Shown: one piece after another, positions 11,590 to 23,609 of the stretch
Layout of the letters: each line of letters starts with the position of its first letter
How positions within the stretch are numbered: the first letter of the stretch is position 1
DNA from: Paracyclopina nana
Lineage: Eukaryota > Arthropoda > Copepoda > Cyclopoida > Cyclopettidae
Length of the DNA: 64,000 bases
Assembly (NCBI GenBank): GCA_019096065.1
Contig: JAGUCH010000001.1
Span: forward strand, 4,216,001 to 4,280,000
Direction: 5' to 3'
Notes under the pieces: model-generated
Database searches by the model: none
What the model was told of the DNA's origin: nothing
Seen by the model: only the letters and a program-made list of their open reading frames with translations
Translations under genes and position numbers: made by a program

Positions 11590-12204
11590 TATTGATATTT
11601 ACATTTTCACAAGTGATTCAGGGTTATTTCTTAGCTAATAAAGCAATTTTCTAAAAGTGGCTTAATCCATGTGAATGAGCGACGTTTTCTTTTGATTCTA
11701 TCTTGTAACTTTGGCAGGACTTGTGACAGAAAAACAGGTCATGTGCTGAGAAGGAGTATAAAGCCCCTCTGGTGTACTCGACTTATGCCTTGAACTCAGC
11801 TACATTAAAGTAGGTTAGCTGGACTCAAGCACTAGCCGTGGGCGTTGTGTGGCTGACTTGACAGCAGGTTGAGTGACTCCCTCTCGTTTCCCGATAAATA
11901 TTTTTAAGGCTTTTGCTACTTTTTCAAACCGCTCCACGATTTGGCGTACTCTTGAATATTCACCGAAACAAGTTGCGGGGAGTCGATTAAAACTATTGCC
12001 TAGCAATTATCGCTTTTCGTCAAAAGCCGCAGTGTTTGTTTACAACAATATCGCAATTCAGTTTTCGAGCTTGAGTCCAGTGGTTCGATAACTCTGCTCG
12101 TACCATACTTATCAGCCGTTGGTCTCGCTGAATTTCTGCTTTGGAGGACTCAATTCCCCGAGTCTTGGTCATATTTTGGTGGCTGCTCTGAATGCGGTGA
12201 AAAG
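11590..12204. promoter_or_regulatory. Divergent promoter region between GET1 and PICALM
   Basis: 615 bp separate the start codons of two divergently transcribed housekeeping genes, so this stretch should hold both promoters and 5' leaders. I see no clear TATA box. A TATA-like GTATAAAGC at about 11756 is too far from either start to assign. Open frames here are short and without features. Confidence 0.5.
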
Positions 12205-15200
12205 ATGGCAGTCAACGCCGGTCAAACGCTCAATGATCGACTCCTGGCGGCCAGGCATTCCATTGCCGGTCAAGGTTTGGCTAAGGCTGTTTGCAAGGCA
12301 ACCACCGAGGAGCTCATTGGACCCAAGAGAAAACATCTTGACTGTAGGGGATTTTGGCATTGCTTTTGTCACCCCAGCTAACTTTTGTTGCCTTTGTGCT
12401 TTAAGATCTTCTTCACTGCACGGAGGAGCCCAACGTTTCGATCCCTACCCTGGCTAATTTGCTGATCGAGAGGACGCAGAATCAGAACTGGATCGTGGTC
12501 TTCAAGGGATTGGTCACTTTGCATCACATGATGTGCTACGGCAACGAACGATTCATCCAATACTTGGCTTCGAGTAACACCAATTTCCAGCTGAGCAACT
12601 TCATTGACAAGAGCGGTGTTCATGGTAAGTACGCCGATATGAGTGGCTGGCTTTCATGTATAACTGGATGTATTAATTCGATGTGTATCAATCCCCCGTT
12701 CTAATTGTCATCCCTCGATTTTCTCTCTTTCCTTAATGTGCTGCTTTTGACGTTCAGGTGCCTCTGTCAGGGGTAATTACATGTCTACTAACCACCTCTT
12801 GGTTTTGCCCTCTAGCTTTTGAAACTAACGCTACCTTCTTTTTTTAGGATACGACATGTCACCGTTTGTACGTCGATATGCCAAATATTTGAGCGAGAAG
12901 TCGGTGTCCTATAGGACTGTAGCGTTTGATTTCTGCAAAGTTCGCCGAGGGTAATATTACTGATATCTATGTCCATAGTCCAAAATACAACTAACTCTAA
13001 TTTCTAAATTCAAGGAAGGATGGTGGAACTTTGAGGCAAATGAGCCCTGAGAAGCTGATCAAAACTCTGCCCACGTTACAAAATCAGCTCGACGCTCTTC
13101 TTGATTTCGACTGCACTACGGCAGATCTAAACAATGGCGTTATAAATGCCGCTTTTATGCTCCTTTTTAGAGACCTTATCAGGCTATTCGCCTGCTACAA
13201 CGATGGCATCATCAACTTACTTGGTAATATCATTGCGTACATGCTACTGAATTTCTGATTGCAGGCAGACTATTATTTTTTTTTTAGAAAAATACTTTGA
13301 TATGAACAAGAAAAACGCGAGGGACGCACTCGACATCTACAAAAAGTTTCTCATCCGCATGGACAGAGTGGCCGATTTCCTTAAAGTAGCTGAGGTAAGA
13401 CTTTGGGATTCACTGTGTAGTCGATTCGGATCTATTTTAACTCCCTCATACTTACTAACCATCCCTTTACATTCATTTTGCACATTTATCTTTTCACGCA
13501 TCCAGAAATTCGGAATCGACAAAAATGACATACCTGACCTTGCCAGGGTAAGAATTAATTTCTCTCTTCTTTTTGTTGTAGAACGTAGGCATTGAAAAGG
13601 GAGACATTCCAGACTTAGCTAAGGTATAAAATGTAGCTGAGTCAATATCGTCTTCACGACTCGTGTATCTTCCCCAATGCTTTGTCGTGAGCACGCTTAT
13701 TGACCCACGCCTGACAAGAAGTTGCATGACCTCCTAATAATATCGTTTATCTCGTATGCGTAGGCCCCAGGCAGTCTCCTTGAAGCTCTTGAGGCCCATT
13801 TGGCCAATTTAGAGGGTCGAAAGCCAGGCTCCAATGCCACTACTCCAACTGCCGCAGCTGGGAGGTAAAATTGGTCATTTGTCTTCGGTCCCTTGTTTTA
13901 TTTTAGTTCATTTGGTTTCTTTTGTTTCCTTATGTTCATTTTCGTTGAGTAGAGTTAACGTTGCATCAGCCGTTAACATTCTGTCCTCTACCAGCACATC
14001 CTTTGGAGGAACCCAACACATCGATGAGAAGCTTCAGAGGCAACTTTTAGAAGAAGAGGAAAAGGCCATGAATCAGTTTAAGGTGACAATCCAATCTCGC
14101 TTTCATTAACTTTTTTTTCTGGCCCACCCATTTAGATGGCGCGATGGATACAACTTCCTGTTTTTAATTAGTATTTTACTGAATTGTGTTTTCACAAAAA
14201 TCCACATACTGCCAATTCGTAATTCGTTCGTGGACATGAAAACAAATCAGAGGAGCAAAAGCAATTCCATTTTTACATCAAACAATTGTGGAAATTCTCA
14301 AATGTTCTTTAGGTTATTTCGTTTCTCGCAGATAGGCTCATTATTGATTATGTCTGTAGACGTTCGCGTGTTTCATTGCCTTCCTTTAACTAGGAAAAAC
14401 AGAGGGCAACAAACCCATTTGCTGAAGCTTCGGAGCCCGCAGTCTCCGATGGAACCCCAAATATACTCGACCTGTTTGGAGTTTCCGGGCCTCAGCCCGG
14501 AATTGCAGCTGCCGCCCCCACCACCACCAACTCTAACAACAAAGCCTCGGAGGATCTTCTACAATTAGCTGGCAATCCTTTTGCTTCAGTTTTGAATGCT
14601 TCATCTTCCACATCAACTTCACAGCAGTCGACAGGACTCCCTGCCTTCAGTAGTTCACCTTTTGCAGCAACCACTGGCGGCAATGCCAATGGTAGTCTCC
14701 TAGTCAATTTCGTTTTCCTTTAGTTTTACTTCACGTTCCTTTTTGTGTAGGATTTCACACTTCAACTGCTGGAGCCTTTGCCACGGACAGCTCTTTTTCC
14801 AATGTTTTTGGGAATCAGAGTTCCACCCTAGACGCCACTGGTAAGGGTCCATTCTTAAGAGACATTTTTGCGACCCTGCTAGGGCACCTTAGAAGCTCGT
14901 CTTACGAAGCTCGTATTTTAAAATGTATTATAAGTGGAGGCAGATTTTGTGTGTATCACCACGCTCTTCTAGCCGCTGGCCATTTTACATAAAGCCTTTT
15001 TATGCTGACATAATTTGGCTCATTTTTTCTCTCCTCTTTCCGTGGGGAGTTTTTTATCTTGCGGCCGAAAAATTATGCATTGCTGACGCGTAGTTTTTTT
15101 CTATTAGGCGTGGGCGCCAATTTTTTCGGTGAAATACTCCAGCCTCAGGGAGGATTTGGAGGAGCCCCTGGGCAAAATGGAGCCAGTGGAGCCACTGGAC

Positions 15201-15973
15201 CAAGTGGCAAGCTTGTTTCCGGCGATTTGGACTCCAGCCTCGCCAACTTGACCTCCAACCTCAATCTTGGTGGTGGTCATGGAAAGTAAGTGAACAAATT
15301 CCTCTTGACTCATCAACTCATTTTAAAAAGATACATCTTTTCTACTCAAGCTGACGTGGACAATGAGATTAGTATACCAAAAAATGAAATGCGGTCATTA
15401 CTTACAAACAAACTATAAAAGTAGAGTCATAAGCGTGTCTCGCCCCTTGAGGCTTTTGTTTAAATCTGCATCTCTGTAAATTATCGTTATGCGTAAACAT
15501 CGTCTGACAGCCCTCACATTGTTGTTTAGAAATTTCAAAGCCGCCCCACAACGAGGACCACCCATGGGGCTGGCCCCTTCGAAACTTGGGCCACAGCAGC
15601 CAATGTCAACGGGATTCAATTCAAACAACAACATGGTAAGTTGAGCATGCAATTTTCCACCTCCTTCTGCTCTTCGTCGTCGTCGTGCTTTCTCTCACTG
15701 CTTTCTAGTATAGTAGTCCATATATAGTTGTTGCCTTTTGTAGCTATCGAATTTCGATGCATGCTTGGCATGAACAATATGCTTTTCTCTACTTATGTAC
15801 ATTTGTTTCCTCACCGTTTACCAAAGGGTGGTGCTAGTGCCATTCAACCTGTTCTGCTTGCACCTGCAATGACCAACAACAACAACTTGTACAACAGCCA
15901 GCAGATGCTGCAGCCAAGACCGTCAAGCTTACAGCAGCCTTCGACCTTGGATCCCTTTGGATCATTGTTGTGA
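12205..15973 (+). CDS. lap: PICALM/AP180 clathrin assembly adaptor (ANTH domain)
   Basis: Thirteen exons (12205-12343, 12406-12624, 12848-12950, 13015-13223, 13288-13394, one of 13506-13547 or 13582-13623, 13764-13864, 13953-14082, 14394-14691, 14751-14840, 15108-15285, 15530-15635, 15827-15973) give 622 residues in frame. The ANTH domain fills about residues 8-290: TVCKATT-type helix, the PIP2-binding [10 protein letters not shown] (residues 39-48), [46 protein letters not shown] and IINLLEKYFDMKK. The C-terminal half is disordered, with a TNPFAEA motif, a second NPF, ILDLFG clathrin/AP2-type motifs and the family-conserved [15 protein letters not shown]. It recruits clathrin and SNARE cargo at the plasma membrane. 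The symbol is that of the fly orthologue. Confidence 0.95.
13506..13623 (+). other. lap: Pair of homologous 42-nt exons in PICALM, probably mutually exclusive
   Basis: Exon 6a (13506-13547) encodes [14 protein letters not shown] and exon 6b (13582-13623) encodes [14 protein letters not shown]. Both are phase 0 at each end, both have AG/GT sites, and each aligns to the single human segment QVGIDRGDIPDLSQ. The intervening sequence is only 34 nt, shorter than most animal introns, so splicing 6a directly to 6b is unlikely. The exon 6b donor (GTATAA) is weaker than that of 6a (GTAAGA). Confidence 0.88.
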
Positions 15974-17104
15974 AATGTGCTTAGTTCTTCTTCTAGCTGC
16001 ACTCGTAAAGGTGATACTACGAATTCATCTGCCCGTTTTGCGCCACTTTTCGTTCGCTTTCCTTTTATGGTTCCATGATATGTAACTTCTTGACTACAGT
16101 TTCAGTCTTTTCGTTTCAGGCACATCCTTTCTTTTGATATGCCGGGCGCTGCTTGATGGAGCCAGCCAGTGTTATGTCAATGAATGATGCGTAAATATTT
16201 CCTAAAGCTGAAGTGTTACGATATGTGATTTTGTTGGTGATAGAACAACACTCTCGTGTTTTTACAACCTTATTTTTTCTCTCCTCCCGACAGCTGAATG
16301 AGTTTACACCCTGTTGAATTTTTTTCTCTGTCTCAGTATTGGCTACCACACATCACGAACATTCCCTAGTTATGTATTCCCAAAAAATGAATATAGATCA
16401 CAAATGTGTAACAGGCAAGTTTTTATGGTACTCTTGTTGAAATGTGCGATTATGAAGAGTTGATCTGAAGCTGCTAATCTGAAGCTGCTAATTTTCTTTT
16501 GCTCGCTGTCATAACGATGAATGAAAATGAAAGATCTAGCAATATAGAGACCTAAATCATAACAATAACAATGACATAGAGTCTTCCACGCGATCTTTAT
16601 GGGCAAAATTGGTGTGCAGCCGGAAAAGAAGTTATCATTACCAGAAAGTTCCATTCAGAACTTGTTTGTCTATGGCTTGGCTTTTTCTGTCAGAAATTGT
16701 ATTTTTGCATAAGATACCAAAAAATAACACTTTCCTGAGTCAGAATGAGGTACTACTGCAAGCGGATCGTCTGGGGTACAATCTTTTTTTAATTTCGATA
16801 TTTTCGCTAAATCTTTAATATTTAGCTAGGAGTTAACATCAATTAATATGACCATTCATACCTCTTCTTGTATTTTTTGTTAACTTTGATTTTTCTTAAG
16901 AAAAACCAGAATTATGTCTGCTTTTTTAAGGGTTGTGCACCTGAAAAAAATTGCTCCATTTTGTCTACAAAAAAGTTGTCGCATCCCTTTTCAAACCAGT
17001 ATTTCCCATATTTTCACACTAGATAGCGACAAAATGTTATGATTTGGGTCTCTATATTGTCAATAAATAAAAATATTGTGTAGTCCTTTTTAATGATGTG
17101 GATT
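15974..17104. other. Convergent 3' region between PICALM and CPAP1-like gene
   Basis: This holds the 3' UTR of PICALM and the 3' end of the minus-strand cuticle gene. The hexanucleotide ATTAAA or AATAAA is not clearly placed for either. I see no further gene. Confidence 0.5.
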
Positions 17105-18510
17105 TTAACCGTAGCTTGGCGTTGGCGCTTCATATGGCTTGGGAGCTTGGTAGCTGTGTGGCTCTGGTGCGTGATAGGGTGCAGGGTGGTGAGGCTTGGG
17201 TGCATGGTAGCCGTGTGGCTCTGGAGCGTGATATCCTGGTTTCTCCTCCTTCTCGTGGTGAATGTACGGATTGTGATAGGGATCGAGGTTGAGGTCGTAA
17301 AAGGCGGCCTGAGCCTTGCAATCAACGTTGTACCAATGATCGCACTCGAATCTTTCTTGGCTGAAAAGGGTTCCGTTGGGGCACAAAAAGGGGGCTCCGG
17401 CAGGTCCATCTCGGCCATCGTTGCAAACGCGGTATACCTAAGAAAAGTCAAATTCATTTCCTCTTGCATTTGAAAAGTCTTTTCAAAAGCTCGATTACCT
17501 GGCAGCCAGCCTCTACGTCGACGTACATTCCTGGCTGGAATGGGGTGGACGCACAAGAGAATTTAGTGTAAGGAGCCTCAGCATAGCAAGGATAATCAAC
17601 GCATGGCTTTCCATAATGCTCATCATGATACTCAGGCTCATGATAGGCTGGTTCATGATAAGCTGGCTCGTGATAAGCGGGTTTTGGCGCATGGTAGGCT
17701 GGTTCGTGATATCCAGGCTTTGGTGCATGATAAGCGGGTTCGTGATATGCTGGCTCAGGTTTATAGGCGGGCTCGTGATATGCTGGCTCTGGTTTGTAAG
17801 CGGGCTCGTGATATGCTGGCTCTGGTTTATAAGCGGGCTCGTGATATGCTGGCTCTGGTTGATAAGCGGGCTCGTGATATGCTGGCTCTGGTTTATAAGC
17901 GGGCTCGTGATATGCAGGCTCTGGTTGATAAGCTTGTGGGGCATATGCAGGTTCAGGTTTGTATGCTTGCGGTGCGTATGCGGGTGGCTGATAAGCGGGC
18001 TCAGGCTCGTACGCTGGTGGCTCATATGCAGGTGGCGCATACGCTGGAGCTTGATAAGCGGGTGGAGCATATGCCGGGGCTTGATAAGCGGGTGGCGCAT
18101 ACGCAGGAGCTTGATATGCAGGAGGAGCATACGCGGGAGGTGCGTATTCTGGCTCTTTATAAGCCGGCTCAGGCTGATAGCTTTGATAGCCGGTGTACGG
18201 ATTGGCATAAGGGCTGCTAAGATCAGCCGACCTTTCGACTGGCTGCGGCTTCAAATCGAACTCAGACGAAAACTCATCTTGAAATCGAGCACGGAAGTTA
18301 TCAAAATCAGGGAGCTTTGAACCGAAGGGGAGACTGTCGTCATAGAAACCCTGATGAAACAGAATATTACTCGTGTCCCACAGGACTTGTACAGAGGAAA
18401 AATAATCGGAAATTCCGCACCAGTTGTGCATGTGTTCGTTTGCATACCTTGTTCTGATGTTGAGCAATAGCTATTCCAGAGAACAGCGTGATGGCTAGAA
18501 ATAGCTTCAT
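17105..18510 (-). CDS. CPAP1-like chitin-binding protein with Tyr/Pro repeats
   Basis: Three exons (18448-18510, 17499-18350, 17105-17437) join in frame to 415 residues. Exon 1 encodes the signal peptide (MKLFLAITLFSGIAIA). The central region is a long Pro/Ala/Tyr/Glu repeat, first of YAPPAYQAP type and then of KPEPAYHEPAY type. It is followed by one type-2 chitin-binding domain (CBM14/peritrophin-A) with the six-Cys pattern FSC, AGCQ, RVC, FLCPNGTLF, FECDHWYN and VDC. A His/Pro/Tyr-rich tail (HAPEPHGYHAPKP) ends the protein. A single CBM14 with GCQVY and CPNGT motifs matches the arthropod CPAP1 class of cuticle-associated chitin-binding proteins. The Tyr-rich repeats could be cross-linked during sclerotisation; that is inference. 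Confidence 0.92.
17640..18190 (-). repeat. Tandem repeat coding for EPAY / APPAY units
   Basis: Inside exon 2 of the CPAP1-like gene, a unit of about 33 nt encoding YHEPAYKPEPA recurs near 17740-17940. It is flanked by shorter APPAYQAP units near 18000-18150. Copies are nearly identical at the DNA level (GGCTCGTGATATGCTGGCTC on the plus strand), so copy number is likely to vary between alleles. Confidence 0.9.
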
Positions 18511-19325
18511 GCCGCTTGAGCTAAATGAACTTGACTAAAGCACTGGTCGCATCCTGTACGCAATAATGCCCGAGCACGCTGCTAATACACCGCAGATCAG
18601 GAGCGCCATAGCCACCTAGTAGCGCATGTAGGCCTTATGTGGCCTTGACCGATTCAATTCTCGTGCCTTCATTGTAGGATCATTTCCGATCTCTTGGAAC
18701 ACAGAATTCATGCAAAGAAGTCTCCATAGGTATGTAACCTTGCTGCAACATCGTCTTTAGGAGAGAAAATAGCATAAAGGGCGGATATTACATGCAGCCA
18801 CGTTTGTCAAGGACCATTCGGCTCAAAGTGGTCGGCCTTGCTTGTTGCCTAAGTTTTTCTATGCCGCCGCGCCTAAAGTCTAAATGTAGGACAAAGACGG
18901 AAGTACTTTTACATGCCAAAGCCATATACTGACAAGATTGTTCCTTAACATATAGATTACTTGCTATATAGGGCTTGGTTTCTGTAGGCAAAATAATGAG
19001 ATCTGCCAAACGAAAATTTCACGACTCACTCACCACCTCTGCAGTCGTGTCATAACCAAGCTAGTGGATATTGTGAAATTTGAAGCATTTCCAGCGCAGA
19101 CTTTTTTTGGCCATTACAATATTGGCATTTTTTTTTCTTCCATGCAAGCAAGCGGAAGCTCTACATTGAAGAAGTAGCAATTGCCTGAGGCAGCACAACA
19201 ACAAATGAGTGCGTTGTAGCGCATTTAATTACAATTCTAATCAGAGCTGATGGCATTATCTTCAGGGAGGATTTTGAAAGCAAAAGATGTGATATAATGC
19301 AACATGAAAGAATGGAGGGCATTAT
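18511..19325. other. Intergenic: promoter side of CPAP1-like gene and 3' side of kinase gene
   Basis: I see no clear TATA box upstream of the CPAP1-like start. Open frames here (for example 18788-19009 on the minus strand) carry no domain. The part nearest 19325 should contain the 3' UTR of the receptor kinase gene. Confidence 0.45.
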
Positions 19326-22300
19326 TCAGGTCATCATGTGGTACAGCTTGTTCTGGATGGCGTTGTGTTGTTCACTAAGCTTTTTCACAATGTCTTCAAA
19401 TTTGCGTCGATAGTCCGTGCAGAGCAAGCCAGCAAGGGAAGAGGACAAGGTCGAGAAGTGAGGACGCTCCAAGGGTTGCCAGAGCCAACAATTTGCCATT
19501 ATCTCGTATATAGGTTGAGGACAAAATGGAGATGGCTTGAGACGATGGCCCGCTTCCAAATGCGTTCGCATATCAAGTGGGGTCGTGATTGTCACACCTG
19601 TAATAAGCAATGCATCAAGGCTTTGGCTCATTAAGATCATTAATCTATAGCCAAAGCATTCATATAGATAAAAGTTAATTGTTGCTTCCATTGAACTTGG
19701 CAAATCTTAGATTTGAGGGGCTCTGCTATATTTTGAATGACTTAACTACCATTTTTTGCTGGCTCGCGTTGGCGTCGCAACCTTTAAATGCAAAAAAGTG
19801 CTTGAGCCTTGCAGTGGTAGCAACAGGGTGGCGCTAATCTACCTACCTTGAAAATCTACAAATATACAAACTTGACCCCAAGTGGCCCTGAGGTGCGAAT
19901 TCAAACCTTTGTGAAAGTTTGTATTTTAAAATTAATAAAGTACAAACTCAGTTTGGTGGTGTCAATCAATTGATAGAATGCAAACTTGACATCAGTTGAC
20001 CCCTAAGTGTGAATTCACACATGTCAATGGGTTTCAAAAATAGTTTCTTATCAAACTGAGATGATAAAAACGGCAGAATTGGAAAATTTGTATTTTCTGG
20101 TTTTAATTATTGCACTTATGTATTGTTCATGTAAAAATAACAGATTAAGGTATAGAAAAAATGTCTTTAAGGAAAGTTGATGTGCTGCTGCTTATTTTCT
20201 TAAGAAGTTTTGGGCATACCAGCTTATTAGTTAACAAAAAAAAGTACTAATTAAAGTATCATCCAAATATAGCCAAAAATGAAAGCCAATCTGATCGTTG
20301 AATAGGCTAATGAAGTTTCATGAAAATGCTGTTATTACGAATTATTATTTTTCAATGCTTTCATATCAAAAATTGCCATAGATTACTTTGAAGGACCTTT
20401 TCAATGAACCTTTAAGAAGTCACAAAAAAATACATCAGCTGTCAAATTGAGAATTTTATCTGCCCCATTTGTGACAAAGGTGTGAGCTGTCAAGTTGATT
20501 GGTGCTTCTGCATTTTATTGATTATCCAGAGTTGTGTGATTATCCAGAGTTTACTTCAATAATACTAAATTGACAATTTGACGATTTTCTAAGGTGTGAA
20601 TTTTCGATTAAGCATCAAATTGTGTTAAGTTTGTAAGTTAGTAAATTTTCAAGGTGGCTATAGTACAGCCGCCGGTAGCAACATCCATACACGCCTGAAG
20701 GGTTGTTGCTGCTCACAGCAAAGTTCAAGCTTCGTTCCAGAGTGCAGAATCGAGCGAAATATGCAAATTTAAAATTAGACTCTTCGAGCGCAATCAAGAG
20801 GAAAATCGAGGGTAATTCGTGCATAATTGTCAAGCTGGATCGAGCCATCTCAACCGTCTGAGCCGCTCAATTTTCGAACCAAATGCTATTTCCCCTATCC
20901 CGATTCCTTGCAAGAAGACATACAATATTCAGGTAGCAGAAGAGACATGTCAAAATGAACTGTGAGAAAAACACTTTACCGTCGTACGGAAACGAAGCTA
21001 ATGAGAATATTTCCCACAAAACGACGCCAAATGCCCAGACTTCCGAGCAAGGAGTGACATATCCATTCAGTAGCGACTCTGGTGCCATCCATCTAACTGG
21101 ACATTTATTCTTTGTCAGCATCGCTCCATTTGGCAAATCGTCACTTAGTCTTTCAGCTGGAATTTCCACAGCAAGGCCAAAATCAGACAGTTTAGCCATC
21201 AAATCACTCGTGAGGAGAACATTACGGGCTGCCAAATCTCCATGGATGATGGATTTACTCACGAGGTATTCCATCCCTTTGGAAATCTAATAGCGGAGAA
21301 AATGCTGTTATTTCTACTGATATCACTACAATTCAGACATATGATACCTGATGGCCCCATTCAACAAGCAAATTAAAATTGGTTTTGCAATCTTCGTGAA
21401 CATCTGAACCGAGCAAGCTGTTAGCCACAGACTTCAAAGAATGCAAGAATTTTTCCCGGTGCATTTTGAGGTAATCGGCCAAAGAACCATTGCTACAGTA
21501 TTCCAAAACCAAGTAAATATCTCCCTCGTCATCAAGGCCAGACGCTGATGTGATTCCTTGCAAGTTGACAATGTTTTCATTGTAGCTGGCTTGTCTCATT
21601 ATTCTGGCCTCTCTTGTTAGCTCATCCTTAAATAAAAACGAATTTTTAATGCAAGGAAGAAAAAGCTTGGCTTTGCAGCGTACAGAGAGCTCGGTTTTCT
21701 TGGAAGCTTTCAAGGCCACATCCCACCTGGCTGAGCCGTCCATAAGGGTTGCCCTTCTCACCTCTCCAAATTCGCCACATCCCAAAACCCTACCAAGCTG
21801 AAAGTTCTCCAATGCATAGTGAGCGCAACCCTCAATCAGGCTGACTTCCTCGTTCCTCACTAACTCCTCAATGTTAATTTCCTCAACGTTAGCGTTAGTT
21901 CTCAAGGTCGAAATGCTGTCAAGCCTCGTCCGCTTACTCCTTGATTTCAACACACCTATGATCACGACCGAAACCACCAACAAAAACGCCACCACTGCCA
22001 ATCCCACAACCAATATGATGCTCGAAGACATTTGAGCTGCTTCTGTCCGATTCCATTCCACAATTTTTACAGGTGGGCTTGAATAATTATCGAAGAATAA
22101 GCATCTTGCAGAGACTGATTGTAGTGATGAATCCAAGACCTGAAGCCTCCAATAGGAGTCGGCATAAGTAAGATTGGCTTGGTCGGGAGAACACTCTGAA
22201 GTTTCCTTCGAATTTTGTTCCAAGCATAGCAATTTGGTGAAGTTCTCTGTCTTTGTGTAATTTTCGTTCCACTGTCTGCAGAATTCTAGGGAAGATGTTG

Positions 22301-22851
22301 ACTTGATTGATAATAGGGACTTCCCAAGAACTTGTGGGGTCAAAGCTTCCTCCTTAGGTGGAAACCCATAATGGAAAGTGACATTGTTCTTGAACCTGAG
22401 ACTGACAACGCCCGAGAAGTTATGGTGGAAGAAAAATTCCAGCATGGGGAGGTGCACTTGCGTCCCTGCGTCAATGTGACAGCTATAGATGAAATGCGCC
22501 AATCGAGTTTCATTACAAGAGCCAGAACCATTTCTGCAAAACACAAAAATATGCGAAAGCATGCTATGAAACGAGATCAATACAGTGAGCATACCTCACG
22601 CTAAGATGATCATTGACTGTTACGTTCAATACGTTGGACAGATGAGTCAATTCTATCACACACTCTGATGTTTTGGCGATATACTGATCAATGTTCGAAG
22701 AAAATGACAGCTGAAGTGAGGTAGAATTTGCTGCAAAATCCAAGCATTCGTCTCCTTGGTGATTTTGACAGGCTTCACATTGTTCTTGCCCAAAACACTC
22801 GTTCATCTTTATTAATGTCACAAATATGACAATATTAATACGGAGCGACAT
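19326..22851 (-). CDS. Divergent receptor tyrosine kinase
   Basis: Five exons (22595-22851, 21684-22533, 21348-21626, 20980-21286, 19326-19597) join in frame to 654 residues; intron 4 is 1.38 kb. Layout: signal peptide (about residues 1-21), a Cys-containing ectodomain with many N-glycosylation sequons and no Ig or fibronectin pattern I recognise, a transmembrane helix at about 255-280, then a kinase domain. Visible kinase motifs are LGCGEFGEV (P-loop, about 336-344), VALK (about 361), HGDLAARN (477-484), DFG (497-499), RWMAPE and EVWAFGVVLWE. HGDLAARN and RWMAPE mark a tyrosine kinase of receptor type. Oddities: HRD Arg is Gly, the alpha-F Asp is Glu, no Tyr lies between DFG and APE, and the cytoplasmic tail is short. 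The start is the Met that gives a good signal peptide; another Met lies 12 codons upstream. The subfamily is not assigned. Confidence 0.85.
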
Positions 22852-23609
22852 CTTATAGCTTCTTCTTTGCCACTGCCAAAAAATCATCTTCCATTGATAT
22901 AAGTTACTCTCATTATCGTCAAATTAGCAGGACGTGCGTTGTTGAAGTGCAGTATCTCACTACGTTTTCACCTCAAAACATCCGCTGTCCATTTTAAAAT
23001 AGAGCACATTTTTTGCAGTAATGACTTTTTAGGTAAATTTTCTCCTCACCCGAGATTGCCTACCAATTAGAGAGAAGTAGCAATTTCGGAAATTGATTCT
23101 TTTTCTAATATTACGAAATGCAATATGCTGATGAGACCAAAGTGATGCATAAAATAGCAGACTTACCGTATTTACAAGTTACAAATATGGCTGCGCTATG
23201 ACATGATTGGAAGTTGGAGAATAGCAGATCTTTTCCAGCTTAATAAAACAAATCAAGACATTGCGAAACTTGGCACTACTTCTAAGATAATGTACTAAGC
23301 TTAGAGTTAGCGTAATGAATATGCACCAGTAAGCACAAACTGCGATAAGGAAAAACATCGTTTTCTTGGCATGGGATGTCGTGGTGTGAACAAGGTTAGA
23401 TTCCAGTGGATGCATGCAATAACTTATTCCATTATGATTTTTGCTGCCCTTGGCTGTTCGGCGAAGTCGCAGGCTACATGGAAAGGCATACATCATCATA
23501 CTATACTTGTTTTGTACGTATCCCAGGAAAAAGTGCAGCACAATCCTTCAGACTGGATCTCTTGCTTTTCGTGCTCATCACCATTCAGTCTCTGGATGAC
23601 TGCGAAGAC
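22852..23609. promoter_or_regulatory. Divergent upstream region of kinase and Gly/His-rich genes
   Basis: The interval lies between two start codons on opposite strands and should contain both promoters. The frame of the plus-strand gene stays open back to 23406, but the good signal peptide begins at 23610. Minus-strand frames here show nothing recognisable. Confidence 0.4.

Noticed and set aside
17603..18320. Long plus-strand frames opposite the CPAP1-like gene
   Set aside because: They are antisense shadows of the EPAY repeat; periodic codons make all frames open. The minus-strand frame has the signal peptide, introns and chitin-binding domain.
19326..22851. Receptor kinase as a pseudogene
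   Set aside because: All five exons close in frame with good splice sites and no premature stop, and VALK and DFG are intact.
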